This document shows, one piece after another, positions 1-13,400 of a DNA stretch of 64,000 nucleotides (its first letter is position 1; each line of letters begins with the position of its first letter). Origin of the DNA: Lutjanus erythropterus (lineage: Eukaryota; Chordata; Actinopteri; Lutjaniformes; Lutjanidae); contig CM034607.1 of the NCBI GenBank assembly GCA_020091685.1, positions 26,161,753-26,225,752 of the forward strand. The letters run 5' to 3'. The notes beneath the pieces were generated by a model, which was given only the letters and a program-made list of their open reading frames with translations, was not told the DNA's origin and ran no database searches. The translations under genes were made by a program, and so were the position numbers.

Positions 1-1540
1 ACACACACGCACGCACACACGCCCACCAACACAACCAAAACAGTCTGCTGCGTGTGAAAACTTGCGGGTTGTGCCATTCAGATGGAGTCTGGCAGAGATG
101 AATGTGGGTGGATGTGAATCAGATTTATAAACAGCGACGACAAATCAGGTTCCGAGTGATAAATGTGATAAATGTCAGCGTGACTGATTCATTTCACGGC
201 AGTTATTCACATCGGGGCGCACACCCCGACAACTATGACAGTGATAAATGCCAAGAATATGATTTGCGTAATTGTTATGCTGCATTAATAGACTCGGTTT
301 GAGCCAGGGTCTTTGACCAGTAACAATGAGTCTGATGCTGAGCTGTTTATTCATGTGACACCGAGACCCCAAAGGCTGCATGTTTTCTCTCCAAACAATC
401 ACTAATTAATTTCTCCTCTGCTAAAAGTTTTCTAATGAGTGAAATCAGCTGCTGCAGTCTTTTGTTCTCATGCAAACCTGCCTCATCTTATAACAAACAA
501 ACAAATGAATAATCTGAATAAGCAAACTAATTATACTAATGTTATTAGCAATGGACAAAATTTTAAAATGGACAAAATCAAGTATATTATCAATATTTTG
601 TCCAAATACCTCATTATACAGTATATTTATCAATATAATGACAATATTGTCAAGATGACCATTGGTTGGTAAAGCCTGCCTTATGGACAGGTGTGTCGGA
701 CTCTGAAAGAGCCAAAAGATCCTGCAAACTGTCTATCATTTGTACTCATTTTATTAACTATGTTTTGGTCCTTCATCAAGTAAAACTTTACCTGATAAAT
801 GAGTTCAAGCAATCGACAGTGTGCTTCCATGTTTTCGTTCTCTCACAGTAGTTGTAATATAAATGGTAATGAGTGAATCATCAAGTCTATTATCAAGTTT
901 TTTTCAATCCTGAGCTGACAGTTTAAATTTTTGTCCTACATCTGTCATGTCACGTACAAAACACTGAAAACGTGTCTCAAAAGCAGATTGTTGCTTCCAC
1001 CCTCATATGTGTTCTGCAAACAACGTTTTTACCCACGACATGATGAAAGCACCAGGAACAGACTGCTACCACTTGAGGATTCGAATAGTAGAAATCACAA
1101 TCCAGTTTTGCCTGAGTAAAAATCTGCACTTATATAGCTCTTTTCTACTTTAAAAGACAAAGAGCTTTTAAAATTCGCCTCTCATTCACACACACACACT
1201 CACAGTGGCGGATGGAGCTACCATGCAAGACACAGGATTGTTAATTGGGAGAAGCTTTCCTAAGGTCACTTCAACACAAGGACAGGAGAGACTGGTTGTT
1301 TTCTCTAAATACATTTGGTCAGAATGTTGAGAAAAATAATTCCTGGTCTGGTCCAGATTGAGCCTTTAGAAAAACTGAACTTGAACTGCAGCATTAGTAT
1401 TCATCTTTAGCATGGACTGTGTCGATGTTTCTATAACTTTTGACCATCTCACACAGACCATTACAAAGACAACGGAGGCCACGGGACATAATCTGCAGTG
1501 TTAGCCTGGTAAGAAAACAGTATCTGATTGTGGGACTGAC
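1..1540. other. myo1g intron 21 (partial)
   Basis: AT-rich DNA with a CA-type microsatellite at 1-30 and a short one near 1187-1200. I see no stretch resembling the last 60 residues of MYO1G on the minus strand, so the terminal exon is expected further left. Confidence 0.6.
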
Positions 1541-1698
1541 CGTGTGAAGTGGTCCACCATCGTTCCCACCAGCTCGCCCACTCGATCCTGGTTGGGGCAC
1601 AGCTGCCCTCGCTGCAGACACAGCAAGATGTCGTCCTGGGAGGTCGTGTGTAGCACCACCATCTGGTCAACCCCGCTGGTCACACTCAGTCCCGTAAA
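1541..1698 (-). CDS. myo1g: myo1g coding exon 21, last exon visible
   Basis: Encodes [31 protein letters not shown] and [16 protein letters not shown], collinear with human [22 protein letters not shown]. It ends at a GTCAGT donor in phase 2, so at least one more exon must follow, left of the window. Reading on through the donor would add an unrelated tail and a stop. Confidence 0.92.
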
Positions 1699-4600
1699 CT
1701 GTGGAGAGAAACAAAACACACAAAGTCAGACACCAACGCCACCTGTGATAAAGTATACGGCCACAGGTTAATATCCTCTGTCTTTATGCAGGTTGCGCTC
1801 ATCTAATCTACGAAGATTGTGGCTTCTTATATCTCTACCACAATGTCTCACAAAAGACAGACAACTTCTGCTGTGTTAAAGAAACACTGCAGAATTATAC
1901 AGAAACAATGAAACTGACAGTCATTCACATAACATATTGTGGGTTACTAATCCATTAGATTTTGTATTTGTTGACCTTTTTGGTGCTAATTTCTCTGTCA
2001 ACAGCATTTACATATACAGAAATGGAAAACAAGTATAGGTCATTATCCTCACCCCCTCCATGTTAGCAGAAAGCAGTTAGTGAGCTGTCCATTGGCTCAT
2101 GACCAAACTTTGCACAAAATCTTGTGCAAGTCTGTGAATTCATGTTGTGATAGGCCACTCCCATTACCACACCCTCTTCCATCCAATGGGCATGAACACA
2201 AACACACACCTTCATGCACACACACATATACTTGATGCCAAATTTCATCCTCCAATTCTGAGCTACCTGAATGGCTCCATTTTCTGATCAGAGGGAAATA
2301 CTGTGCTTTTTACTCACTACATTTATTTGACAGCTGTTGTTCTTAAAACCTGTCCTGATTGTGATGATGATAAAATATGAAAGCTTGCTACAGATCAAAC
2401 TACTAACAGTATATAATGTAGTCAAAAGTAGCATTAGCTCGATCAGGTGCAACAGTAAAATGCTGCTTACACATAATTAACAATTATTAATGTAATATGA
2501 CAATCACTGTTTGCCTGCATGACAAATGCTTTTGGTACTTTAAGTACATTTTACTAATAATACTACTGTACTTCTGAAAGCAGGGCTTTAACTTGTAATG
2601 CAGTGTTGTTTAAATGTTGCATCACTACTTTTAGTTTAGTAAAAGATCAGAATATTTCTACCACTGCTGTGGTGAAGCCCTGACTACAGGCTGAAGGACA
2701 GTAATGATCAGTGGGACATACAGTATGAGAGTGCTGAAAATTAATTTGTATAAAAATGTCAGGGATTATCACGTCAACGTATAATACCTGTGAATTTAAT
2801 ACAGTAGCAGCACAGTATATCCTGGATCAAAAGCCAGGCCATGAATGAAGTCAGAGGATTATTTCTGTATGTAGGGTGAGAGAAATGTGCACGTGTGGAG
2901 GTGCACTGAAGGGAAAGTCATGAGGTGTGACCCAGTTGGAATAATGCACAGATTTACTGTGACCAGTGAGGGGAGAAATATTCAGATACTTAACTTGAGT
3001 AAAAGTTGCAATACTACAGTGTAACAGTAAAAGTCCTGCATTCAGACTCTTCCTTTCTCATGAAAAGGTATTGGGATCAAAATATACCTAAAGTACCAAA
3101 ACAGTTCTCATGATCAGATTCATTTCAGAACAATTTTATTACATATCTGGATTATAATCAGTGATGCATTAATGTGACCATCACTTTAATGCTGCAGCTG
3201 ATAAAAGTGGAGCCCATTTTAATTACTTTATATACTGCAGGGTAGTAGCATAAAAAGGAAACAATTGTAGGTGCAGTAGTAAAGTAGATGTGGGACAGTA
3301 TGTATGAGAGGTATGCAGACTGTGAGACAGAGAAAGTGAGGTGCGTCACAGATTTTAGAGAGGGAATGGGAGACAGAGTGGACTAAGCCTCTTACGGCCC
3401 CCGGCACACACAGGTTAATCCAGCCGGGACGACAGCGCGCAACACTGTCAAGGCCAGACTCTGGTACAACCTGTCCCTTCTGGGACGGGGACACTGCAGA
3501 GGTTATTCAGCAGTGTCCACTCATTTATTGGATTTAAAAAGAATGTGATGAACAGACAGATTTCTTCAGTGAAAGTATTGTTAATTAAGTTAATGAGAGT
3601 AACTTTATGGAAAAGGTGTATGGGGTTTTATAACGTCAGTAAATCCGTTTGTATAAGGTTGTAAAACCAAGGTCATATGATCTAATCAACATAAAAAGTG
3701 ATTTTTAGAGCTGCAATGAAAGATTATTTTATATTATCGATTCATCATTATATTATCGATTCATAAAATTGAAAAAAGATTCTTATATTCAGGTGATTAT
3801 ACACTAATGAAAACATACTTATGAACATTATATTCTATTTTTGCTAGATTTTGCCAGTGAATTCCTGTAAATCTTACACACTGGACTTTAAACTTCATTT
3901 AAGAGAGGAAAATGTAAAATATGTCCACTTGTTGGTTATATTTTTTTTGTTTTACATATAGTGTTGTTCACTATACTTTTGTTGTAATTATCTTTGACTG
4001 TAGCTAGCCTACTAGCTGCCGTTAGCTGGCCCTTAGTTGACCCGAATCTGGACCTTCAGCTAGGAGCACTGGGAGAGTGTTCGTGTACACAGCAGGAGAG
4101 GAGCAGGCATCAAAAAACGCAACAGAGAGCCAGAATATTTCCTCACATAACGCGGTGGATCGAGGATTCATTTTAACCAAACCAGAGTTGGTGATTGTTG
4201 AAATCGTGGGAAGACAAACCAACATGTTTTCGGTGAGTTTTATTTTGTTTCTGTTGAGTTTAAAGTGTGCTGTGCAAAAAAAAAAACTCATCTTGGGTCA
4301 GTAAAAGAGAGAAGACGTGTCTTGGAGTCGTAGTTTGCATCTCACTTTCCATTTTTATGTACACACGCTCGTACTGTGGACTTGTATAAAAGAAACAGAT
4401 ATTTTCTGATGCAGTTGTTCATCTTCTGATCTAAGCTCCAACTGTGAGTCATGTAACATTGAAAAACTAATTTTTAGCAGTTGTTATGTCAGTGTTTGGT
4501 TTTGTGAGTCATTGAGGTCAGTTTTTTCATGTGTTTAACATGAGTTTCAGTTGAGTCAGATGAGTCCGATCGATTCAGGAAAAACACTAAAGAACATCAC

Positions 4601-7404
4601 AATTACGCACCATGCTGTTGTTTTGTCACACTGTTCCAACAGTTTGTGACGTTAGTCTTCGACCTGTTTGACATTTTGGTCATCAGTACAGACAGCCAAA
4701 CCTGATGGCTCTGTACCGTATAGTCTGGTGACACAGTGTGAGGGCAGCGCTGCACTGCTACTTTCAAGCTCTATTCTCCGTGTCTGACCTGGATAAGACT
4801 CATTCCCCTCAATCTGAGCAGCGCAGCTTAATGGCAGCGGCTATCTTTAGCCGCTCCGCTGCTGCATAATGATGGTTTTTAACCCTCTGGCATGTTTTGA
4901 GCTCTCTTTCTCTTTCTCTGTCTCTTTCTCTAAGACCACTGCTCGACATCCAGCTGTGCTGAGTCATTATGTGATATGTAGGTGTTGTTGGTGTTAACAT
5001 AAACCTTCAGTATAATTATGCAGTACAGTAGAGAATGGATCAAATCTGCTATTTCACTTAAAACGGAAAATGATAGACTCTGAAAGCAAAATGTCATAAA
5101 ATGATCCTGGAATATGACAGACATGACAAATGACATAGAAATGTCATAAAGCTGATGATGATACATGTATACTTAATGGTACACAGCATCAGCAATAGTA
5201 ATAAACAAATGCAGCTCTCTTGTCTAAGAGTGGAAACCATTCTATACATTAAACTGTATCTCCTGCATAGAAAACTGTAAATATGTTTTTTATTTTATAT
5301 TGCTAAAATAAATTACATTTGACAGATCAATAAACTTTCCGAAGCCTAAACTGAATCCTGCTTCTATGACAAATATGTCAAATGTATTTCAATTGACTGT
5401 TAAACCCTTTCCCTGAACGATCATCCAATCATAGCGAAGCAACTGTACCGAGGCGTAGCAGACCTGTCAACATGTTGAAGCAGTGTGCATGGAGCTGTGC
5501 TGAGAGTCTCTGTATACAAAAACACGACGAAAACCAAAAACACAAGAGCAAGAGAATGGATCAGACAGTGTGTTTGTCTGCTCATATTTGAGCTGCATTA
5601 GCGTGCCCTGCTAACTATCTTACTACATAGAATAGATTTGATTTCAAAGCCAAAGAGCATATTATTTAAGTTTATTGCTTTTCAGAGCTGGAACTTTGAC
5701 TGAGTTTAAACTATGAAGCTACTATATATCAGAGTTAAGGTGTTACATGCTGTTAACAGCTCCATGTCTCCTCCTCCTCTCTGACTCGCTCTTTGCCTCT
5801 GTGTCGCTCATGCTGCTGACATTTTGTCAGTCTGCGTCCAGCTCCCACTGAAGCTTCTGCAGCAGTGGTGTGGTCAGAGAGACGATAGAGGCAGCAGGGT
5901 AGAACGAATCCCAGGCCAGTGCAGTGTGTCTACCTCATGTTGAGTAGTTAGTCTGTTAGCTCACTGCTAACACATAAAGGCAATTCCTATTGACATGCTA
6001 ATGAAAATTTGCATTGAGATCATGGTAATATTATCTTAACGGATCCACTGATCAACTGACATGTGAGCTCATACTAGTGGACATGTATTTCCTCTGATCT
6101 GTGGAAACAAACTAATAACTGCTGACTTCACATTGAAAACTTAATCTATTACTCTGGCTTCAACTCTCCACAACTGACCAGCTACAGCAACATCAAAATG
6201 TCAAAACTCAAAAACTACTCAACAAACTATTTCAAAGTTCAATTTCACATGTAAAGGAATGTTAATATAAAAGCTCTTTGTGTAGTTTTCAGGGGTTCTG
6301 ATTTTCTTCAAAAAGTATTTTATTTACTACTTTTACATGCAGTATAGAAATGTTGTTGAAATGAAACTCAAAGATTGACTGACATGTGATGTGCATTCTT
6401 ACCATAAATAAAACCCATGATTAACAGTCAGTTAAAGTGTATGACTTAACTTTCTAATAACTCTAATGTTATAAAAGCAAACAAAAATCACAAAATGTAA
6501 TACTGATTTGCAATACTTCTAGAATGGCAATAATTAAGAATCTGAATACACACTGAATCGGCACCCTAGTATTGTGGTAGTATCAAAGTGAGAGTTAAGT
6601 GTATCATTGACATTTTCCATTCTTCTTATTTTCTATTTATGCTGCTGTTTTTGAATCGAAATACTTGCCTTGATCAATATTTATATTTTCAGTACTTTGG
6701 TTGTTCTTTTGCATGAATATACCACAGCAAATTTCTTGTACATGAACACCTCCTTGGCAATAAAACTGATTCAGAATCTGCTGATTAAGTACAGCCCTAT
6801 ATATTTTTATTGGATTCTCATTACAAAGTGAATCTGCTAGACACATTTTAATTGTCAGCTACAGCGTTTTCAGGTAATTCCCAGAGTTACTGTGAGATAA
6901 TTAAATAACACTATCTAGCTATAGTAAAAATCTTACGAATTACTTGACACATGTAATTTCTGAATTAAACAAAATTTGATTCAAAGTCTGCCATCATTAC
7001 TGTAAACTATGTATGTGACATGCAGGAAAAGGTTGATTGTCAAGATGATTTCAAAAGGCCTCCTGCAACTGTACCTTTTGTTAAGCTCTGAAATCAAGTC
7101 CCCGCTGTCTACAGGTTGCTTCACAACATCCTGTTTCATTCAGAAACACATCAAACTGTGACATCCCAAAGCTATTTCCAGGGACCATGAAGCATCAGAT
7201 TAAATAAAGCTGTTGTCATTTACTGCCTCAACACAAACAACAACACCTAACATACACATAAACACACACTGACTGATCAACACATCCTCTCGAATCTTTG
7301 CTCTCCAAAACAGGTCATAAACCCTTTAAGTCGGACAGAGATGGTGTTCTCGCACTGAGTCCTCTCGCTGCTGTTGTACTTTCAAAGGTCAAATATGATG
7401 GAAG

Positions 7405-7450
<46 letters not shown>

Positions 7451-10400
7451 GTGCGTGCGCGCGCATGCATGCATGCGTGTGTGTGTGTGTAGTGTATAGA
7501 GGAAGTGTGCATTTGAGAGGACAGCGTAAAAATAGAGGACAGCTGGGATAAAGTACAAGGGGTCTGACCCACATTGCTGGTAGTTATTAGGAAGTGAAGC
7601 TGCTACTTGGAGCTGCACAGTGTGCATGAGTGTCTTTGTTTATCTTTTAGTTTAGGGTTCATCATTTGACAGTTTACTTAAAGCCTCTGGAGCTGTGACC
7701 TTTAACAGTAAAATACAGATCTGAGTGTAAATAAACATTCATAGCTACTTAAAAATATATATATAGTTAAAAAGCCATTTCTCAAGACTATGTGGGCGGC
7801 AGATCATGTTTGATTGACAGCTCCCTCAGGAGTCAGAGTACGAAAGCTGAACAATGTACTGCTGTGTGTGGACCATAGTACATGAGAGCAGCAGCTTAAC
7901 ATGTTTAGCCACCTAAAAAAACAAGACCACCTAAAAAAAAAAACAATATCGGATTAGGTGCATGCTATATTTATGACATTTTCACCACTTTACTTTACCA
8001 TCATACAGCCTTTTCCAATGGGGAACTGCCTTCTATGCCCTCCTTAATGTCACCAGATTCCTTGGACAGAAACACTAACTTTACCTTGCAGAACACAGGA
8101 CTTGCTGGTCTACCGCTGTCTTGATCTGTTAGTTTGTCTTATTGTGTGACTTTGGTGTTTTAAAACATCAGTTTGGATCTGAATCAACGTTACTTGCAGC
8201 AGACCGTGGCAGCAGTAGACCAGCAACTCCTGTGCCCTGCAAATGACTGTTTTTTCAAATGAGTCTTGGTGGATTCGAAGGCAGCACAGACGGCGGCTTC
8301 AGTTCAGTCTAACAGCAAAGTAAAGTGGTGAAAATGTTCTAAATATAGCGTACACTTAAACTGATGTTGATTTCTGCAAAGTAAAATTACTGTCTAAAGC
8401 GACATAACCGTTTCAGCTCCCTGTGGTTGAGTTCAGACTATGAGAGGCAGATTAAACCAGCTGGAGCAGAGAAGTTTTGTTGTACCCACTTAGTGACTGA
8501 CTTGGTTTATTTGATTGTGTAATTAACTGCGTAATTTCCTTAATAAATATCAGAGCATGAGCCACATTCAAATAAAATACAGGAAAGTGAACGAATACTT
8601 AAATGACAATATTTCAAGTTTGGATTAAAATTAATTTCTAATACTTTGCAGATGCTTACTAATATGTACGTACAAGGTTAGAGGGTTATTGTGGATTTGA
8701 GTTTCCAGAGGCTTTAAGAGTTAAAGACTGGGTTTAAGGGTTAAGCTCAGAATTAGGCATTGATTAAAAAGGCACACCAACAATGTTACATATCACAATG
8801 AGTTTACTTGTCATTGAGGATAATAATCAACCTGTAAAAAAATGTTGTATGTATTAATTCAAACATACTACAAGGAGATTTTAACTGGTTATAGAACAGT
8901 CTCAATTTAATACTGATGCATCTATATGACCTATATAATTTAACATGACCATCAGCAAGAAGATCATCCATTTCTGTTGTTCTTAATGTGTGCCCTTTCA
9001 AGTGAGATGAAACAAACCTGTGTTAACATTTTCCCAGATAAAGTTACAGTGAGTAGTACATTAGCCAGTTAAAAAGAAGCATTTTATTTAGTTAATTGTA
9101 TTTTTTTAAGTCATTGTTTGTGGTTATTACAGTGGAAACACTGCCATTTTTGTTCACGGGGGCCTCCAAAATCAACAAAATATGAAAGTTCCTTGTGGCT
9201 GCTTTAATTGGTAATTTCTTAACCAAACACTTGTAAGTTTTATTTCTCTCATTCATTTGCTTTGTTTTCTCATGTCTGCTTCCACTGTTTATTCACTCTC
9301 TGGCTCTCTCAGCCACTGCTCTTTTTCAAAAATGAGTCAGAAAGCTGACAACAAAGTCTAACTTTGTTTTTAAAATGAACAAACAACAAGAAATGCCCAA
9401 CCCTCATCTTTACATCAGTACAAGAGTTCCAACTTGTTCTGTGAATGAAGCCGTGCACAAATTGTAGTTGCCGCAGGTCAGAGTTTAAACAAACGGCGAC
9501 TTCAAGCCCTGCCAAACTCCAGAACCTGAGCAAAGTGTTACCCTTCAGAGCAGCAAGTTGTTTTTTTTTTTTTTTAACATCTTACTGGAACTAAATTTAG
9601 TCCCGGTCAAAAGGTGAGTTTTATTCCTGAGTTCCTCAAAAGGTTGTTGCCCCCCCTGGGGAAGCTGATGCAGTGGAAACACCCTGATAGAGTTTGAAAG
9701 ATGTGCTTGTTTACTGGGCAGAAGATGCTGAGAGGGAAATAGAAGATCCAGTGTTTTCCGGGGCTGACCTACATTAGAGACAAGAGTGAGGACATCTCTG
9801 CCTCTGGTGTTTTATTTGTTGAAGTATTCCTTTAAAGGGACAGATCAGATTATTTTAAGTGGGGTTGTCTGAGGTACTTATCCAGTCAGAAGATGGTGGT
9901 TGACACGGCTCCAGATTAAAGAAGCAGCAGGAGTACCAGGGATACTGTTGACAGGGTCAGCAGCAAAATGTATTTTAGCCACCTAAAACGTTATATTTTG
10001 ATCTGTTTGTTTATGTTATTGTGTGACTTCAGTGAATCAAAACTAACCTTTTAAAATACCATAGTCAACAATAACACAAGCGAACTAACAGATCAAAGCA
10101 GCAGTAGACCAGCAACTCCTGTGTTCTGCGAGGTAAAATGTCAGGGGAGTTTCACTGTTTTGGAGGGTGATATTTGGCTTATACAACAGTGTTGCACAGT
10201 CGAAAAAGGCTGTCTGACACCGAGGTGAAACTGTGAAAATATTCTAAATACAGCATATACTTGAAATGATACTGATTTTTTTTTAGATGGCTAAAATATG
10301 TTTTGTTGCTGATCCTGTTCACAGCAGTACATTGCATAACTTCCTATACCAGTACTCCTGCCGCTTCTCCAAACCAGGAACCTGTCGGCCAACACCCCAC

Positions 10401-13400
10401 TTCAAATAATCCAAACTATCCCTTTAAGATCGAGTGTAATGAGTAGGGATAACACTGACATTATTTTATCTCTATTGCTTTTATCAACAAAACCTTGAAG
10501 AAACCAAAACAGCTGTGGTGTGATACATCTTCATGCCTCTTTTCCAAAGTGCCATACCAGCACATTTAGGGCACCAACTCCTCCACAGCAATGAACATGG
10601 CCAGCGTATTTGCAGCGCGAATCCATGTTCACATCGCTTTCAGAGGAATACACTGGTCATGTCAAACGAAAATATGACCACAGTTCAACAGTATGGCTCT
10701 TACTACTGTATGTGTGTGGAGCTCTATAGCTTCAGATGAAGGCTGGTGTGTCGTTGTGCATCTGTGAATGAACGTGTGCTCTCCCGTGTGAGTACTTACA
10801 GCATCTAAAGGAAGTCTCTTCAAAACCTTGTTCTGTTTCTTTGGCTCTAATTTGTAGATGTACTTGTCTGTGACGAGCAGGACTCGGTCTGTGCTTTTGT
10901 TGAATCTGTTCACCTGAGAGAGCAGCAGAGAGGAAGGAGAGAAGAGGAGAAGGATAAAGCCTCACATTTGTACATTTTCTGTTAAGAGCCCTTTTCTGCA
11001 ACTTGTATGATCTTTTGAGTTATCGCTACTCTGAATTCAAAAATGTGTTTTCCTTGAGGAGCTGCAATACGCACAAATCAAAACACAAAGACAAATTCAG
11101 ACAGAAAAGAGACAAAGGATTGTTTGGGTTTGTTAGTACTGGAGGTTGTCTAACAACAAAACATTGATTTGCAAAAACCTTTCAATTCATATTCAAGTGA
11201 ATACAGTACAAAGGCAAGATTTTTAAGGTCCAAGCTGATTAACTTTTTTGCTTTTTTTGTGAATATACACTCATTCTGAATTTGATGCCTGTAACATGTT
11301 CCAAAAAGTGGGGACAGGTGTATGTTTACTACTGTGATACATCACATTTTCTTTTAACAACACTCACTAAAGTTTTGAAAGTGAAATTCTTTCTCACTCT
11401 TGCAATTTCTCAACAGTGTTGTTGTGTTTTTTACTTCATAACGCACCTCAATAGGAGACAGGTCTGGGCTGCAGGCAGACCAGTCAAGTACCTGAAGTCT
11501 TTAACTACAAAGCCACACTACTGTAACACATGCAAACTGTGTTTTGGTATTGTCTTGCTGAAATAAGCAGGGACGTCTCTGAAAAAGATGCTGTCTGGCT
11601 GGCAGCATGTGTTGCTCCAAAACCTTTCACCATTAATGGAAATCTGAAGATTAAATATCTTGTATTTGTACTGTATTCAATTGAATATAAGTCAAAAAGT
11701 ATTTGCAAATCACTGTATACTGTTTTTATTTATACAATGTCCTGACTGTTTTGGAATTGGGGTTTTATTTCACTCTATCAAAGCCCACATACCTTAAAAA
11801 TACTAAAGTCGGATTTAGTGGAAGCCCTCGCTCTACAATCCCTGATAAGAAAAATATGGCCACTAATATCCACAGGGAGATGATAAGGGCAAGTTCAGAA
11901 GGAGGTTAAATAATAATCCTCTTAAAGGTTAAAAAATTGTAGGAGTGAAATCATAGTTTAATTCTTTTCTTGATTATTTTTTATCTCATGCCTTTATATT
12001 CCTGTCTGAGACGGCTGTGTTCACCGTTGGAACATGAAATCTTGAAAGACGAGCTGACACAAAGTAGAGAAAAGTGCGAGGGGGTGGAACAGAGAACACA
12101 GCAAGTGAGAAAAACATCCCAAAGCTAAAAAGGAGGCAACAAAAGAAAGAAACTCCTTGTACAAAACAGACATTTTCATTTCGCCGTGTTCTTTTCCCAT
12201 GTACTGTACCTTCCTACAGAAGCCAGAGAAGAGGACCTGACTGTACTCGTCTTTGTTCCTCAGCTCCTTGGTAACACGGATGAAGCCAGAGCTGGTGTGA
12301 GGGCAGTCTCGCACCTGCAGAAATGAAAGGCCAGTGTTACTGCAAGAAGTCGGCTGATGCCCCCAGCTACAGTGCAGCACAGAGATGGTAAAGGAATGTA
12401 TCTCGTTGTTACTCGTAAAACTCTGGGTGACCTCCCTCAGCCTCTTTCAAGCCTTTTTATCGCTTTAATTCCATAAGCAGCAGATCAAAGCTCGGGGCCT
12501 CGAGCTGCTGTTACCAGACACGGTGTTTGACGTGCCGTTACAGTGGGAGCAGGGAGACTGATACAGGAGCTAAACCGCCTGATGAGAAATACAGTCGGGG
12601 GTCGCTAAGAAGGAAATTTAAACCCATGTCATAGTCTCCCTCCTATAGAGAGGAGACTTCATAATATCTTTTATGTCACTATTCCTCCTAAGAACTGTTT
12701 TCCATCCTCAATGTGTACTAGGGAAAAGGTCCATGATTTAAAGATGTATTTATACTGAATATGCCAAAGCATGTGGCCAAAAGTATACGGACACACCTCT
12801 GGCTCCCTGAGAAAGGCTTGTATGCTGAAACCAAGGAAAACTGAAAAAGCAGGAACAGTCGTTACTTTACTATAGAACATCCTCTGCTCTGCTTGGTGCC
12901 AGACTTGTGCATGTTCTACTGAAGCCTACAGAAGATACACGGAGAAGCAAACAAATGCCCAACATATGTACAATATAAGACCTTTGATGAAGGAATGCGA
13001 GTGACAGAGGAAAAAGCACACTTCAGAGAATAAAATACTGCCTGATTTTTGCAAAAGTGCACATTCATTTATTTGCTGTTAGTCTTCAAACAGCATGACT
13101 GATATCACATCTCCCATAAGATTCAACAGAATATTGATGTAAGGACCCTCCCTTCTTTTTGTACTTCTTTTTTTTACGTTGGCTGAAACATGCCAGAGTC
13201 TGTTTTAAGGTCCAACATGACAATGCTGTGACAATAAAGGCATTTTAATTGTTTTAAGGGAAAGTGCCTTGGAGTTCTTGTGTTTTTCTTACCTGGACAT
13301 ATCTGTCTGGTTTTCATGGCTTGAGCTAGAGCCCCTGGTACCAGTGAGGGTAAATCCAGTATACAACTAGAAGAGTGCACTAAGTAGAGTGCAGATGCCA

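Larger units (their letters stand above)
1699..10799. other. myo1g intron 20, 9.1 kb, repeat-rich
   Basis: The largest intron. It holds MITE-like fragments (about 3706-3895, 7890-8350, 9831-10427), one copy of a dispersed repeat shared with 56.9 kb (4070-4277), a GT microsatellite (7407-7493) and otherwise AT-rich DNA. No coding exon was recognised on either strand. Confidence 0.6.

Noticed and set aside
1379..1490. Possible next myo1g exon after an internal CTGCAG acceptor
   Set aside because: The phase fits and a frame stays open to a stop, but the peptide shows no similarity to the end of MYO1G and there is no supporting signal.
7315..7627. Overlapping ORFs rich in His-Thr or Cys-Val
   Set aside because: They are translations of the GT/CA microsatellite.
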